Shown piece by piece: positions 45,244 to 54,807 of a DNA stretch of 64,000 bases (position 1 is the first letter of the stretch; every line of letters starts with the position of its first letter). A program made the translations under genes and the position numbers. Source of the DNA: Bacteroidota bacterium (GTDB taxonomy: Bacteria; Bacteroidota; Ignavibacteria; UBA10030; UBA8401); the NCBI GenBank assembly GCA_035506275.1, contig DATJPT010000008.1:486700-550699 (forward strand). Direction: 5' to 3'. The notes beneath the pieces are model-generated. The model was given only the letters and a program-made list of their open reading frames with translations. It made no database searches and had not been told where the DNA came from.

Positions 45244-46752
45244 ATGCGCGTGCGAACCCTTAAAGCCTTGTTCCTCACCGGAAGTCTCTGGATGCTGGTC
45301 ACGTTCCAGCTGGCATCCCAGCCGAAATCGGTCACGATCCTTCACACGAACGACATTCATGCGAATTTTATTCCCCATGAAGCAACATGGGTAAGAGAAA
45401 CGCCTAAACCGATGATCGGCGGAATCAACGAACTCTCCTTTGCGCTCGACAGCATCAGGAAAATCAACAGTGCAACGCTCTATCTCGATGCCGGCGACGT
45501 CATGACCGGCAATCCGATCACGGAGTACGAATACAAAGGAGCGCTCGGCGGGGCGTTGTTCGAAATGCTGAACATGATGAATTGCGATGTCTGGTGTCTC
45601 GGGAACCACGATTTCGACCTCGGCCAGAAGAATCTCCTTCAATTGACGACCATCGCCAAATTCCCGACCGTGTCTGCGAATGTTGTAAACGACAAGGGAG
45701 AATACCCCGTCAACAACAAGCCGTTCGTCATCCTCGAAAAAAACGGGCTGAAGATCGGCGTCATCGGCGTCATGTCCCAGGGGTTATACGGGCTTGTGAA
45801 TCAAACGATGCTTGTGGGGATCAAAGTGCTTTCGCCGGTTGAAACGACTCAGAAATACATCGACGAGCTTCTCCCCAAAACGGATTTGATCGTTGCGCTC
45901 AGCCACGAAGGAGTCGAGGATGACTCGGTTCTAGCGATGAAGGTGCACGGACTCAACGTGATCGTCGGCGGACACTCTCACACCAGGCTGAAAAAGCCGA
46001 AATTCGTGAATGGCGTCATCATCGTCCAGACCGGCTCCTACTGCGAGAACCTCGGCGTCCTCGACCTGACGGTCGAGAACAAGAAAGTGACACAATACAA
46101 CGGGCAGCTTATCCAATTGTGGTATAACGGCTCGCGGCCGAAAACGGCATTATCTTTGTTCATTGACTCCGTTCAGCACGGCATTGAAAAAGATTACAGC
46201 CAGGTCCTCGGAACGCTTAAAGAAGACTGGATCCGCGACGACAACAATGAATCAGGGATCGGTGATTTTCTCGCGGACGCGCAGCGCGAAGCGGCTCATG
46301 CCGACGTCGGTTTTATGAACGACGCCGGCATCAGGAAAAACGTCTCTGCCGGCCCGGTGACAAAGCGCGATGTTTTTGAGGTCCTCCCGTTCCGCAATAT
46401 CCTCACGACCTTTCAGCTGACCGGCGCCGAAATGAAAGCGATCGTATTGAATTATATCGAGAGACACTTGAAGATTCAGACGTCGGGAATCCGATGCGAA
46501 TGGAAACAAACTCCCGACGGAAAGACAGAAATTGTGAAGCTGGAAATCAACGGCAAGCCATTCGACGAATCGGGAACCTACATCGGGGCTGCGAGCGATT
46601 ATTTTGTCGGCGAAGCGCGGCATTATCTCGGTATTGAAATTGCCAAGCCGGTCTATCTCCAGGAGACCGTCTTTGAAGCAATAGAGAAAAAAGTGCAGGA
46701 TGAAAAAATCATCGACTCCAAGGTTGAAAACAGATTCAAGGAAGACAAGTAA
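45244..46752 (+). CDS. 5'-nucleotidase / UDP-sugar hydrolase family protein
   Basis: 502 residues with a signal peptide (hydrophobic 8-24). N-terminal metallophosphatase: HTNDIHANF, DAGDVMTG, GNHDFD, SHEGVEDD and GGHSHTRL, which supply the two-metal site. C-terminal 5'-nucleotidase domain: GDFLADAQREAA ... NDAGIRKNVSAGPVTKRDVFEVLPFRN. Works in the periplasm on nucleotides or sugar nucleotides, matching the nearby PafA-like phosphatase in phosphate recovery. 17-20 bases before the next gene. Confidence 0.93.
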   Translation: MRVRTLKALFLTGSLWMLVTFQLASQPKSVTILHTNDIHANFIPHEATWVRETPKPMIGGINELSFALDSIRKINSATLYLDAGDVMTGNPITEYEYKGALGGALFEMLNMMNCDVWCLGNHDFDLGQKNLLQLTTIAKFPTVSANVVNDKGEYPVNNKPFVILEKNGLKIGVIGVMSQGLYGLVNQTMLVGIKVLSPVETTQKYIDELLPKTDLIVALSHEGVEDDSVLAMKVHGLNVIVGGHSHTRLKKPKFVNGVIIVQTGSYCENLGVLDLTVENKKVTQYNGQLIQLWYNGSRPKTALSLFIDSVQHGIEKDYSQVLGTLKEDWIRDDNNESGIGDFLADAQREAAHADVGFMNDAGIRKNVSAGPVTKRDVFEVLPFRNILTTFQLTGAEMKAIVLNYIERHLKIQTSGIRCEWKQTPDGKTEIVKLEINGKPFDESGTYIGAASDYFVGEARHYLGIEIAKPVYLQETVFEAIEKKVQDEKIIDSKVENRFKEDK

Positions 46753-46772
46753 TTTATCCAAAGGACAATCGA

Positions 46773-47486
46773 ATGAGCGGCAAACATTTTCCGATCCTGA
46801 TCATCACCGGCCGGCCGGCAGCGGGAAAATCGGAGGTCATCGACTTCCTTAAAAGAGCGGACCCCGAGGAGCGCCTCGAACGGTTCCACATCGCCGATTT
46901 CGAAGAACTGGACGATTTTCTCTATGTGTGGGAATCGTTCGAGGTCGACGACATCCTGAGCCGGAACGGCAGGCCGCGCGTCTGGTCGGACGACAAATAC
47001 TGGTTCAAAGATCATTTCACCTGGAATCTGTACATCGAAAGGCTTAGCCTCGAATACCGAAAAAAACTTGCTCGCGATCCGTCGTACCACGATTCGAGGA
47101 CGACGCTGATCGAATTCGCGCGCGGGGGGGACAACGGCATTTACGAGGCGCTGTCGTTCATGCACGAAGAAATTCTGAAGCGGGCGGCGCTCATGTACAT
47201 CCGCGTATCGTACGACGAATCTGTCCGCAAGAACCGGCGACGGGCGCGAAAAGGACAGGAAGATTCCATTCTTTATCATTCGCTCCCTGATGAGAAGATG
47301 GAATTTTACTACAAGACGAATGATTGGGAAAAGCTCGAAAAGAAGGATCCGAATTTCATCGAGGTGAAGGGGTTCAAAATCCCGTACGCGGCGTTTGAAA
47401 ACGAGCCTGAGAAAACTCTGGACCCCGCGCTGATCGGCAAAGAGTTAGAAAGGGTCACGTCCAAACTTTGGGGGATGAAAAAATAA
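46773..47486 (+). CDS. P-loop NTPase/kinase-like protein, unknown substrate
   Basis: 237 residues. Walker A GRPAAGKSE at 13-21 close to the N-terminus and a charged helical body with a run RKNRRRARKGQEDS (lid-like basic stretch near 150) that could bind a phosphate. No recognised nucleoside or shikimate kinase signature. AAGGA precedes the ATG by seven bases. Cotranscribed with the 5'-nucleotidase, so a role in nucleotide or sugar metabolism is possible. Confidence 0.7.
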   Translation: MSGKHFPILIITGRPAAGKSEVIDFLKRADPEERLERFHIADFEELDDFLYVWESFEVDDILSRNGRPRVWSDDKYWFKDHFTWNLYIERLSLEYRKKLARDPSYHDSRTTLIEFARGGDNGIYEALSFMHEEILKRAALMYIRVSYDESVRKNRRRARKGQEDSILYHSLPDEKMEFYYKTNDWEKLEKKDPNFIEVKGFKIPYAAFENEPEKTLDPALIGKELERVTSKLWGMKK

Positions 47487-47501
47487 GGAGAGGCAGCAGA
47501 T

Positions 47502-48608
47502 CTAAAAAGCTTCCGTTACAGTGAGGTACGTTCCGGAAGAATGGCTGCCGAACCCCATATCGAGCCGGATCGCGACCCGTTCCTCGCGATTCAAGACGAA
47601 GCGGATTCCTCCGCCTCCGGCAAACTTGAATTCGGACAAGCTCCATCGGGAGACCTGGTCGGCAACCTGAGCCATGCCGGCAAAACCGACAACACCAAAC
47701 CTCCACCAGACCGGAATTCTATACTCAACCTGACCGCCGATCTCGGTCTTGTCCCGGTACTGGCCGTCAAAATATCCGCGGAGAAAATCCTGGCCCCCGA
47801 AACGCGCCAGGTCCTGGAACGGCGGAGTGCCGCTCAGGATCTGCGAGGTCACTTGCAATGCCAGTACCTGCGATTGATAAGTTTGGAAAAAATTGCGCAA
47901 GTCGATTTCAAGGTCCGAATAGGCAAAATCGCTGCCTAACGACCTGCCGTTGACAATCCCCGTCACCTGATAGAAGCTCCCCGAATAGGCTGCGAACGTT
48001 TTGTCTCTCGAATCCCAGTTGGCAACGACACCGGCTCCGACCACTTTTCCGCCGCCGCTCCCCGGAATGTTACCGGACTCAAGCAATCCCCCCTGTTTCG
48101 TTTGCACGATGGCCGAAGATTCATATTGGATGGTCGGTGCAATGCTGACTTCCGAATAAATTTTCCGGTAGAGGACAATCTTTCCAAAGACTGTTTCTGA
48201 AGTATAGCTCTCTCGTGCATTGGAGGGAACGTCATTGCCGATTCCGAAAAAGCTATTCGGGTATTTTTTGTAGGACACGTCGGTCAACAATCGATAATCG
48301 CCGTCAGCAAAATAAAAGTCCCCGTTCAATTCCACGATCACCTGTTGTTTTTCTGTGTAAATGACATCACCGGTGATGTCGGAAGGACGGTTGTAGAATG
48401 AGGCCGTATCGCGGTGCAGATAAAGGGCCGCAATGCCTCCGGCGAAACCGGTTTCGGGAGTGTAAAAAAATATCGGCAAAGGATAAACCCCCGATCGTTT
48501 TGCGCCCACGGTGTCCCCACTAAAGCCCTGCGCCGACCCCGTTTGCGGAAGGGATAAGCATCCTAAAGAGAACAAAAGAAGAAATACTGCGCCGGACTTC
48601 AATGTCAT
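47502..48608 (-). CDS. Omp85-type outer-membrane barrel protein without POTRA
   Basis: 368 residues. Signal peptide (hydrophobic 7-26), then strands typical of the BamA/TamA surface-antigen barrel and the loop-6 motif in FGGQDFLRGYFDGQYRDK. No POTRA module precedes the barrel; a short YPLPIFFYTPETGFAGG start is typical of these small Omp85-like proteins. Converges on the P-loop gene with only 15 bases between stops. Confidence 0.85.
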   Translation of the reverse strand: MTLKSGAVFLLLFSLGCLSLPQTGSAQGFSGDTVGAKRSGVYPLPIFFYTPETGFAGGIAALYLHRDTASFYNRPSDITGDVIYTEKQQVIVELNGDFYFADGDYRLLTDVSYKKYPNSFFGIGNDVPSNARESYTSETVFGKIVLYRKIYSEVSIAPTIQYESSAIVQTKQGGLLESGNIPGSGGGKVVGAGVVANWDSRDKTFAAYSGSFYQVTGIVNGRSLGSDFAYSDLEIDLRNFFQTYQSQVLALQVTSQILSGTPPFQDLARFGGQDFLRGYFDGQYRDKTEIGGQVEYRIPVWWRFGVVGFAGMAQVADQVSRWSLSEFKFAGGGGIRFVLNREERVAIRLDMGFGSHSSGTYLTVTEAF

Positions 48609-48842
48609 TCGAGAGTGAGAAAAGAGTCCTCATGCCAGCCCGCATTCCATCCTGTTTGAGGATCAAAATAGTTCTGAACAATCTTATGCAAATGATCGTT
48701 CAAAGTTTCCGCCTTCAATAAATTCTGCAGTCAGACAACCACCCGTAATTTCATCATCTCTCCGGCGTTCTTCTTTAAAAAAACTGAATCTCTTCAAGCT
48801 TATTGGTTTGGCAACCACATAGAAGGGGGGACCTTTTCGCTC

Positions 48843-50249
48843 TCAATGCGCCGCTTTGCCTTTCGGCAATTCGTGCCATAACCGGGACATGACGTACGCT
48901 CCTGCCAACGCAAACGGAATCGGAGCCCAATGCCACGCCCCCCATCCCCATGTTGTGGTGATGTACCCAACACCCATTCCGACAAAGGCGCCGGCAAGAT
49001 ACTGCATCCCATCGAACAGTCCGGCGGCGGAGGCTGCAGCACGCCTGCCGCCGAAATCCATCGATGCCGCGCCGCCGATCATTCCATGCGCGCCGTTGAC
49101 GAAAAATGAAAGGAGGACAAGACACGAAGCCGCAACAACGGGGCCAAAATTGCACAGGTCGGAAACCCCGAAAAGGGCGAGCACGACCGCCATCCCGATG
49201 AACCCGAACGTAATCACCGGCGCCCGGCGTCCGCCGAAGGTCCTGTCCGAGGCGATCCCAAAAACGAACCCCCCCGCGATGCCGGCCAGCGCGATACCCC
49301 ATGTGGCGATGATATACGGAAGATAGGTAGCGAACGCAGACTTGTTGGCGCCGTGGAAATCGACAAAATATTTCGGCCACCAGGCGTCGACAACGCTCCG
49401 CCGAACAAAACCGATCATCATCGAGCCGAGGGCGATCATCCACATGATGCGTGAAGCAAAGACCTTCTTGATGACGAAGGCCAGCGACGTGGGCTTGTTC
49501 TCGTCTGCTTCGGCTTCGTCGCCGGTGTTGAAGTCTCCCAGTCCGGCATCCTTCGGAGAGTTGAACATGAGGAAATAATTGACGACGGTCAACACTGCGA
49601 CGCAGGCGCCGGGGATCCAAAAAGCATACTGCCACGGCAGCACGAGAAGGATCAGCGGCACTCCCTGAAACGCAAGGAGCAATCCGAAGCGGATGAGAAC
49701 GCCGAAGATTCCGGCAAACGTTCCCCGTTCACGGACGTGGAACCACTGGGCGTTCACTTTCACGATCGACAAGGCGCCGAACGACTGGAAATAGCCGTTC
49801 ACGCCCCACACGATAGCCATCAGCGTCAGGATCGCCCCTCCGGAGAGTCCAAAGTTTAGCATTGCAGGCGTCACAACATGCCGCGCGAGGCCGGTCCCTT
49901 CCCAGACTGCCGGAACAGAGACGGCAAAACTTGCCAGTCCGAATAGGACATTCATCAGCGCGACTCCGACGGCGCCGAAGAGAAACGCTTTCTTCCCGCC
50001 GGCGCGGTCGGCAAACGGACCGTTGAGGACAACTGAAAGACCGTAGACCAACGGCATCAATGTTTCGAACACGCCCAGATCGGTATTCTTCCATCCGAAC
50101 AGATCGGCAAGGGTCGGGGCGACGGCCGTATAGTTGTAACGGGTCATATAGAACGACGCGTAGAGCAGACCGAGCGACATCCAATTGACGACGCGCCGCC
50201 TCCGAAACTCCGGCGCGATCTCCGGCCGTTCCAATGAGGAAGATTCCAT
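48843..50249 (-). CDS. MFS transporter, organophosphate:phosphate antiporter-like
   Basis: 468 residues, 12 membrane helices. The GlpT/UhpT-type pattern is present: FYMTRYNYTAVAPTLA, FADRAGGKKAFLFGA, NGYFQSFGALSIVKVNAQWF and GxxSDRTFGGRRAP. Such proteins exchange sugar phosphates or glycerol phosphate for phosphate. The gene follows transketolase by 27 bases, so a sugar-phosphate substrate is reasonable. The ATG is preceded by GAGAGGG. Confidence 0.88.
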   Translation of the reverse strand: MESSSLERPEIAPEFRRRRVVNWMSLGLLYASFYMTRYNYTAVAPTLADLFGWKNTDLGVFETLMPLVYGLSVVLNGPFADRAGGKKAFLFGAVGVALMNVLFGLASFAVSVPAVWEGTGLARHVVTPAMLNFGLSGGAILTLMAIVWGVNGYFQSFGALSIVKVNAQWFHVRERGTFAGIFGVLIRFGLLLAFQGVPLILLVLPWQYAFWIPGACVAVLTVVNYFLMFNSPKDAGLGDFNTGDEAEADENKPTSLAFVIKKVFASRIMWMIALGSMMIGFVRRSVVDAWWPKYFVDFHGANKSAFATYLPYIIATWGIALAGIAGGFVFGIASDRTFGGRRAPVITFGFIGMAVVLALFGVSDLCNFGPVVAASCLVLLSFFVNGAHGMIGGAASMDFGGRRAAASAAGLFDGMQYLAGAFVGMGVGYITTTWGWGAWHWAPIPFALAGAYVMSRLWHELPKGKAAH

Positions 50250-50276
50250 TACCCTCTCTCTGAGATACCGGACGAA

Positions 50277-52280
50277 TTATGCAAGCAATTCTTCCGCTTT
50301 CTTCACAACGTTTTCGACGGTGAAGCCGTACTCTTTGTAAAGGACTTCGTACGGGGCCGACGCGCCGAATTTTGTGATGCCGATGATCACTCCTTCATCC
50401 CCGACATATTTGTTCCAGCCGAGGGGCACGCCGGCTTCGATGGCGATCCGTTTTTTTATGGAGGGAGTCAAAACGCTTTCGCGGTATTCCTTCGTCTGAC
50501 GTTCGAATAATTCCCACGACGGCATGCTTACCACTCGCACCGCGAATCCTTTCTCCGAGAGACGTTCATAAGCGCCGATGGCAAACTGAACTTCGGACCC
50601 TGTGCCGATGAGGATGATCTGCGGCTTTGCAGAACTCTCAGCAAGCGTATATGCACCTCTCCAGAAATTCTCGGCCGAGGCATACGTGGTGCGGTCGATC
50701 GTCGGTACTTTTTGACGCGTGAGCGCCATTGCGACCGGACCGCTGTGATGCTCGATGGCGTACTTCCATGCTTCTGATGTCTCGTTCGCATCGGCGGGAC
50801 GAAGGACCGTGATATTTGGGATGGTCCGGAGGGAAGCAAGCTGTTCAATCGGCTGATGCGTCGGGCCATCCTCCCCCAGGCCGATGCTGTCGTGCGTAAA
50901 GACGTAGATCGGACGGATGCCCATCAGCGCAGCAAGACGAATCGGGGGACGCATGTATTCCGAAAAAATCAGGAACGTCCCGCCGTACGGGATGAGTCCG
51001 TCGGTCAACGCCATTCCGTTGAGCACCGACCCCATCGCGTGCTCCCTGACGCCGAAGTGGAAATTCTTCCCGTCGTAACTTCCCGGCTGAAATTCGGGAT
51101 AATTTTTCAGGAACGTATTGTTTGACGGGCGCAAGTCTGCCGATCCGCCGAGCAGGCCCGGCAAATACGGCGCAATTGCATTGAGAACCTTGCCGGATGC
51201 CTCGCGCGTTGCCACTGCAGCAGGATCCGTGCCGAATTTCGGGAGGGCTTTTTTCCATTCATTCCCCAGCTTCCCCTGCCACAGCTCTTCTAGTTCCATT
51301 GCGATATCGGGATGGACTTTTTGATACCGGGAAAATAATTTTTGCCACTCATCCTCGGCGGCTCTCCCCTTCTCAACCGCTTCGCGAAAATGGTTGAGCG
51401 CCTCGGCGGGGATGAAGAATTTCTTCTCGGGATCCCATCCATATGCTTTCTTTGTCAGCTTCAATTCTTCTTCGCCAAGGGGCGTGCCGTGGACTTCGCC
51501 GGTATCGTGTTTGTTCGGGCTTCCGAAGCCGATGTGCGTTCTCACCGCTATGATCGACGGGCGGTCGGTCACCGCTTGGGCGGCGCGAATCGCCGCATCG
51601 ATCGCTTGGATATTGTTTCCGTCGGCAACCGACTGGACATGCCATCCGTACGCTTCAAAGCGCTTCATCCGATCCTCGGTAAATGCACACTCAGTCGTTC
51701 CATCAATGCTGATATGGTTGTCGTCATACAGGTAAATGATGTTGCCCAGTTTCAGATGCCCGGCGAGGGAAGCCGCTTCCGACGCCACGCCTTCCATCAG
51801 ATCGCCGTCGCTGACAATGCCGTAAATGGTATAATCGATCACTTCGAAATTCGGCCGATTGTACCGCGCTGCAAAATATCGCTCTCCGATCGCCATACCG
51901 ACGCCGTTCGCAAAACCCTGGCCAAGCGGGCCGGTGGTGGTCTCAACTCCGGCGGTCAAGTGATATTCCGGGTGCCCGGGAGTTTTGCTCCCGAACTGGC
52001 GAAAATGTTTCAAATCATCGAGCGAGAGGTCGTAGCCGGTGAGATGCAAGAGACTGTAAAGCAACATCGAACCGTGTCCTGCCGACAACACGAAGCGGTC
52101 TCTGTTGTGCCAGTGCGGATTGGCGGGATGATGTTTCAAAAACCGCGTCCAAAGAACGTATGCCATCGGCGCGGCTCCCATCGGCATTCCCGGATGGCCC
52201 GCATTTGCTTTTTGTACGCCATCGATGGAGAGCGTCCTGATCGTATCGACGCATAGTTGATCTAAAGGGTTGTTATCCAC
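50277..52280 (-). CDS. tkt: Transketolase
   Basis: 667 residues, the usual length. TPP-dependent; N-terminal [19 protein letters not shown], the TPP motif [22 protein letters not shown], the pyrimidine-domain [17 protein letters not shown] and the C-terminal transketolase domain. Transfers two-carbon units in the pentose phosphate pathway. Heads a transcript that continues into the sugar-phosphate-type transporter. Confidence 0.97.
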   Translation of the reverse strand: MDNNPLDQLCVDTIRTLSIDGVQKANAGHPGMPMGAAPMAYVLWTRFLKHHPANPHWHNRDRFVLSAGHGSMLLYSLLHLTGYDLSLDDLKHFRQFGSKTPGHPEYHLTAGVETTTGPLGQGFANGVGMAIGERYFAARYNRPNFEVIDYTIYGIVSDGDLMEGVASEAASLAGHLKLGNIIYLYDDNHISIDGTTECAFTEDRMKRFEAYGWHVQSVADGNNIQAIDAAIRAAQAVTDRPSIIAVRTHIGFGSPNKHDTGEVHGTPLGEEELKLTKKAYGWDPEKKFFIPAEALNHFREAVEKGRAAEDEWQKLFSRYQKVHPDIAMELEELWQGKLGNEWKKALPKFGTDPAAVATREASGKVLNAIAPYLPGLLGGSADLRPSNNTFLKNYPEFQPGSYDGKNFHFGVREHAMGSVLNGMALTDGLIPYGGTFLIFSEYMRPPIRLAALMGIRPIYVFTHDSIGLGEDGPTHQPIEQLASLRTIPNITVLRPADANETSEAWKYAIEHHSGPVAMALTRQKVPTIDRTTYASAENFWRGAYTLAESSAKPQIILIGTGSEVQFAIGAYERLSEKGFAVRVVSMPSWELFERQTKEYRESVLTPSIKKRIAIEAGVPLGWNKYVGDEGVIIGITKFGASAPYEVLYKEYGFTVENVVKKAEELLA

Positions 52281-52459
52281 GTAAGACTCCCAATGAATGT
52301 TGTATGATTTTCAGTACGAAGGATCGGCCTTCCCACGAGGAATATGAAGAGAAGACTTCACACAAGAAGTAAATGAGCGTATTGCAGATAGAAGATAGGG
52401 AAAAAAAATATAAAGTAAAAGAAGGACACCGCGTTCGCCGGAACCTTTCATCGGAGCGT

Positions 52460-52957
52460 TCAATATTCCATCGTATACCCGGCGCGCTCGACCGCGCGGC
52501 GCGTGGCCTCCAAAACCTTGGGATCGGGGTTATGGGGGAGCACGGGAACCTCGGCGGCGCTCTTCATCAAAACCGCCAGCTCATCCGCATTCTTTCCGAG
52601 CGCATGTTCAGCGGCTTCATACAAACCGTCGACTTCTTCTTCCCGTTCGTTGTGAATTGCAAGGATGGATCGGACCGTCGAAACCAGAGGCCTCGTCGGA
52701 GGGGGAACCATGAGTGCGACGAGCGCTCCATGGTCGAGACGTATTCTCGCTGCTATCGGCAGCGGTACTCCTCCGCTGTGCTGCTGTGCGGCAGGGAGAA
52801 GTATTTTTTCTTCGATGCTGATATGACGCAGGAGGCCACGGCGGAATTCACCATACGCTTCCTCATCGATCGTCCCGGTGTTGGAGAGCGAACGGGCAAG
52901 CAAATCATCGAGCCGTTCGTGGTCGCGAGCTAAGAAATCATACACGGGGCCGGCCAC
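52460..52957 (-). CDS. Hemerythrin-like (HHE) domain protein
   Basis: 165 residues, helical. Hemerythrin-type ligands are in ARDHERLDDLLARS, LLRHISIEEKILLP, LDHGALVALM and AIHNEREEEVDGLYE, giving the H-HxxxE-H-HxxxD/E set expected for a diiron site. Could bind oxygen, NO or iron. It lies 43 bases from the response-regulator pair, so redox or NO sensing is a thinkable link. Confidence 0.85.
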   Translation of the reverse strand: MAGPVYDFLARDHERLDDLLARSLSNTGTIDEEAYGEFRRGLLRHISIEEKILLPAAQQHSGGVPLPIAARIRLDHGALVALMVPPPTRPLVSTVRSILAIHNEREEEVDGLYEAAEHALGKNADELAVLMKSAAEVPVLPHNPDPKVLEATRRAVERAGYTMEY

Positions 52958-53000
52958 ACGAAATCCTTTCTTGCAACTGAAGAAGAGCGGAGGGGAAAAA

Positions 53001-53663
53001 CTATTCTTTGTCTTTAATCAGTTCGTGTTCGATGGCATAGCGGACAAGATGCGCGACGTCGTGAACGCCGATCTTATGCATGATGTTCGTCCGGTGTGTA
53101 TCGATCGTCCTTGAACTGATGAAAAGCTTCTGTGCGATCTGTTGATTGGTCAGTCCGCGCGAAACAAGTTCAAGGATTTCCTTTTCACGCGCGGTGAGAA
53201 GCACCGACGGCGGCTGAGAAGTCTTGGACTGCTCGCGTCTGCTCAGGAATCCTTTGACGATCAATTCGTTGATCCGCGGGCTGAATGCCTTCTCTCCCTT
53301 CAGCACGGCGCGGACCGCCGCAATAAGCTCTTCCTTCTCCGCGCTTTTCAACAGGTAGCCTTCCGCTCCGAACTCAAGCGCCTGATGAAGATATTCTTCC
53401 TGCTCATATGCCGTGAGAATGAGCACATGTGAGCTGGGAAAATCCCGGCGGACGAGCTTCGCGACTTCGAAACCGGAGATGACGGGAATAAAGAGGTCGA
53501 GGATCACAAGGTCGGGGCGAAGATCCCTCACTTTCGCGAGAGCCTCCTCCCCATCCTCTGCTTCGCCGACGACGGTGAAATCTTCCACATCCTTCAATTG
53601 GTTTCGAATCCCGAATCGCGCAAGAGGATGATCGTCAACGATCAGAATTTGTATCTTCTTCAT
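53001..53663 (-). CDS. NarL/FixJ-type response regulator (copy 1)
   Basis: 220 residues from the ATG at 53663 (a TTG nine bases upstream is less likely). Receiver domain with acidic pocket D10/D11, phosphoacceptor D56 and K near 105 (LLKSAEKEE); LuxR helix-turn-helix from about 155 (LTAREKEILELVSRGLTNQQIAQKLF). Closely similar to the regulator at 53749-54414. No histidine kinase is in the window. Confidence 0.92.
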   Translation of the reverse strand: MKKIQILIVDDHPLARFGIRNQLKDVEDFTVVGEAEDGEEALAKVRDLRPDLVILDLFIPVISGFEVAKLVRRDFPSSHVLILTAYEQEEYLHQALEFGAEGYLLKSAEKEELIAAVRAVLKGEKAFSPRINELIVKGFLSRREQSKTSQPPSVLLTAREKEILELVSRGLTNQQIAQKLFISSRTIDTHRTNIMHKIGVHDVAHLVRYAIEHELIKDKE

Positions 53664-53748
53664 GGCCGGCAATGTCGGTCAAAAAAATATGACATGAGGT
53701 ATCGAGTGCAGTCGCAACCGAATGCGAGCGCGTTGAATGAGGCCAGCA

Positions 53749-54414
53749 TCAATCTTTCGTCTGCACAATGCCTTTGTCGATGGCATACCGGACGAGGTTA
53801 GCGACGTCGTGAATGTTCAATTTTTGCATGATGTTGGTGCGATGGGTATCGACGGTCCGAGCGCTGATGAACAACTTCTCGGCGATCTCCTGATTGGTCA
53901 ACCCGTCCGCAACGAGGGCGAGGATTTCCCGTTCCCGCTTCGTGAGAACCTCCTCATCCGAAAGCGGCTGCATTTTCTGCCCCTCAGCTTTCCGGATGAA
54001 ATTCTCAACAATAAGCTTCGAGATACCGGGACTGAAAAATTTTTCCCCCTTCATCACGGACCGAACTGCTTCAACAAGCTGCTCCTTCTCGACGCTCTTC
54101 AACACATACCCACCGGCGCCGGAACGGATGATCTGGTAGACATAATCTTCATTCTCAAAACCGGTCAGGATCAGCACGCGGAGAGTCGGGTATTTCTTCT
54201 TCAGCAGTTTCGTCGCTTCAATGCCCGACAGACCCGGCATGAATATATCCATGATCACAAGGTCGGGTCCCAGCGCCTTCGTCTTTGCAATGGCGTCCTC
54301 GCCGTCCTCCGCTTCCCCGACAATGACGAATTCCTCATACGCCTTCAATTGGTTGATGACGCCGAACCGAACAAGCGGATGGTCGTCAACAACGAGTATT
54401 TTAATTTTCTTCAT
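53749..54414 (-). CDS. NarL/FixJ-type response regulator (copy 2)
   Basis: 221 residues. Receiver with D10/D11, D56 and K105 (YVLKSVEKEQ), LuxR helix-turn-helix at about 153-215 (LTKREREILALVADGLTNQEIAEKLFISARTVDTHRTNI). It shares most residues with copy 1 immediately downstream, so the pair is a tandem duplication. A promoter with a palindrome over the -33 box lies upstream. Confidence 0.93.
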   Translation of the reverse strand: MKKIKILVVDDHPLVRFGVINQLKAYEEFVIVGEAEDGEDAIAKTKALGPDLVIMDIFMPGLSGIEATKLLKKKYPTLRVLILTGFENEDYVYQIIRSGAGGYVLKSVEKEQLVEAVRSVMKGEKFFSPGISKLIVENFIRKAEGQKMQPLSDEEVLTKREREILALVADGLTNQEIAEKLFISARTVDTHRTNIMQKLNIHDVANLVRYAIDKGIVQTKD

Positions 54415-54477
54415 GGAATATTGGCCGGACTAACGAGTTGGCAGAATCCCTTCCCGCTTTTGCTTGAACTCACTGCG

Positions 54478-54508
54478 TAAATGTATGAACTATATCTGGA
54501 ATTGTCAA
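54478..54508 (-). promoter_or_regulatory. Promoter of the tandem response regulators
   Basis: Minus strand: TTGACA at 54508-54503, 17-base spacer, TACATT (54485-54480), also readable as TTG-N20-TACATTTA. It lies 64-95 bases before the ATG at 54414. Confidence 0.6.
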
Positions 54509-54512
54509 TTCC
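54498..54512. promoter_or_regulatory. Palindrome over the -33 box of the response-regulator promoter
   Basis: GGAATTG-T-CAATTCC, a perfect 7-bp-arm palindrome with a one-base centre that contains the TTGACA hexamer. A dimeric repressor bound here would block polymerase. Confidence 0.5.
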
Positions 54513-54807
54513 GGCGGGTTTAGAGGAGCGGGGCCTTTTGCATCTGGACGGATTGAAATAAAAGAGCAAGCAGCGGCCCTTCGGGGAAGACGCGGAGCGC
54601 GTCCGGCGAAGCCATCCCTTTGAGAGAAAGAGAGCGCCGCGTCCCGCCGCTTTTCTGCGGGACCAGGGTGAACATTTTTCTTCATGCCATTCCAGCAAAA
54701 GACACTAGTACCGAGTGTAGAACCGATCTCTTTTGCTGACGCGGAATGGTAGGCGGTGACGGCGCTGCGATGCAAACGCTCAGAACGGGGATATAAAAAG
54801 AAGACGA

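Larger units (their letters stand above)
54415..54807. other. Gene-free gap with promoter and several strong hairpins
   Basis: About 390 bases between the bat operon end and the response regulators. Holds the promoter at 54478-54508 and a run of hairpins at 54573-54663: CCC-TTCG-GGG, GACGCG-gag-CGCGTC, GGC-gaa-GCC and GTCCCGC...GCGGGAC. The minus-strand frame of 95 residues is Arg/Ser/Lys-rich and unlike a protein. A structured RNA is possible. Confidence 0.5.

Noticed and set aside
48775..49635. 286-codon minus-strand frame
   Set aside because: Out-of-frame shadow of the transporter gene; Arg/Cys-rich with no membrane helices.
54411..54698. 95-codon minus-strand frame in the response-regulator gap
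   Set aside because: Arg/Ser/Lys-rich, overlaps the proposed promoter, no domain; hairpins explain the region better.
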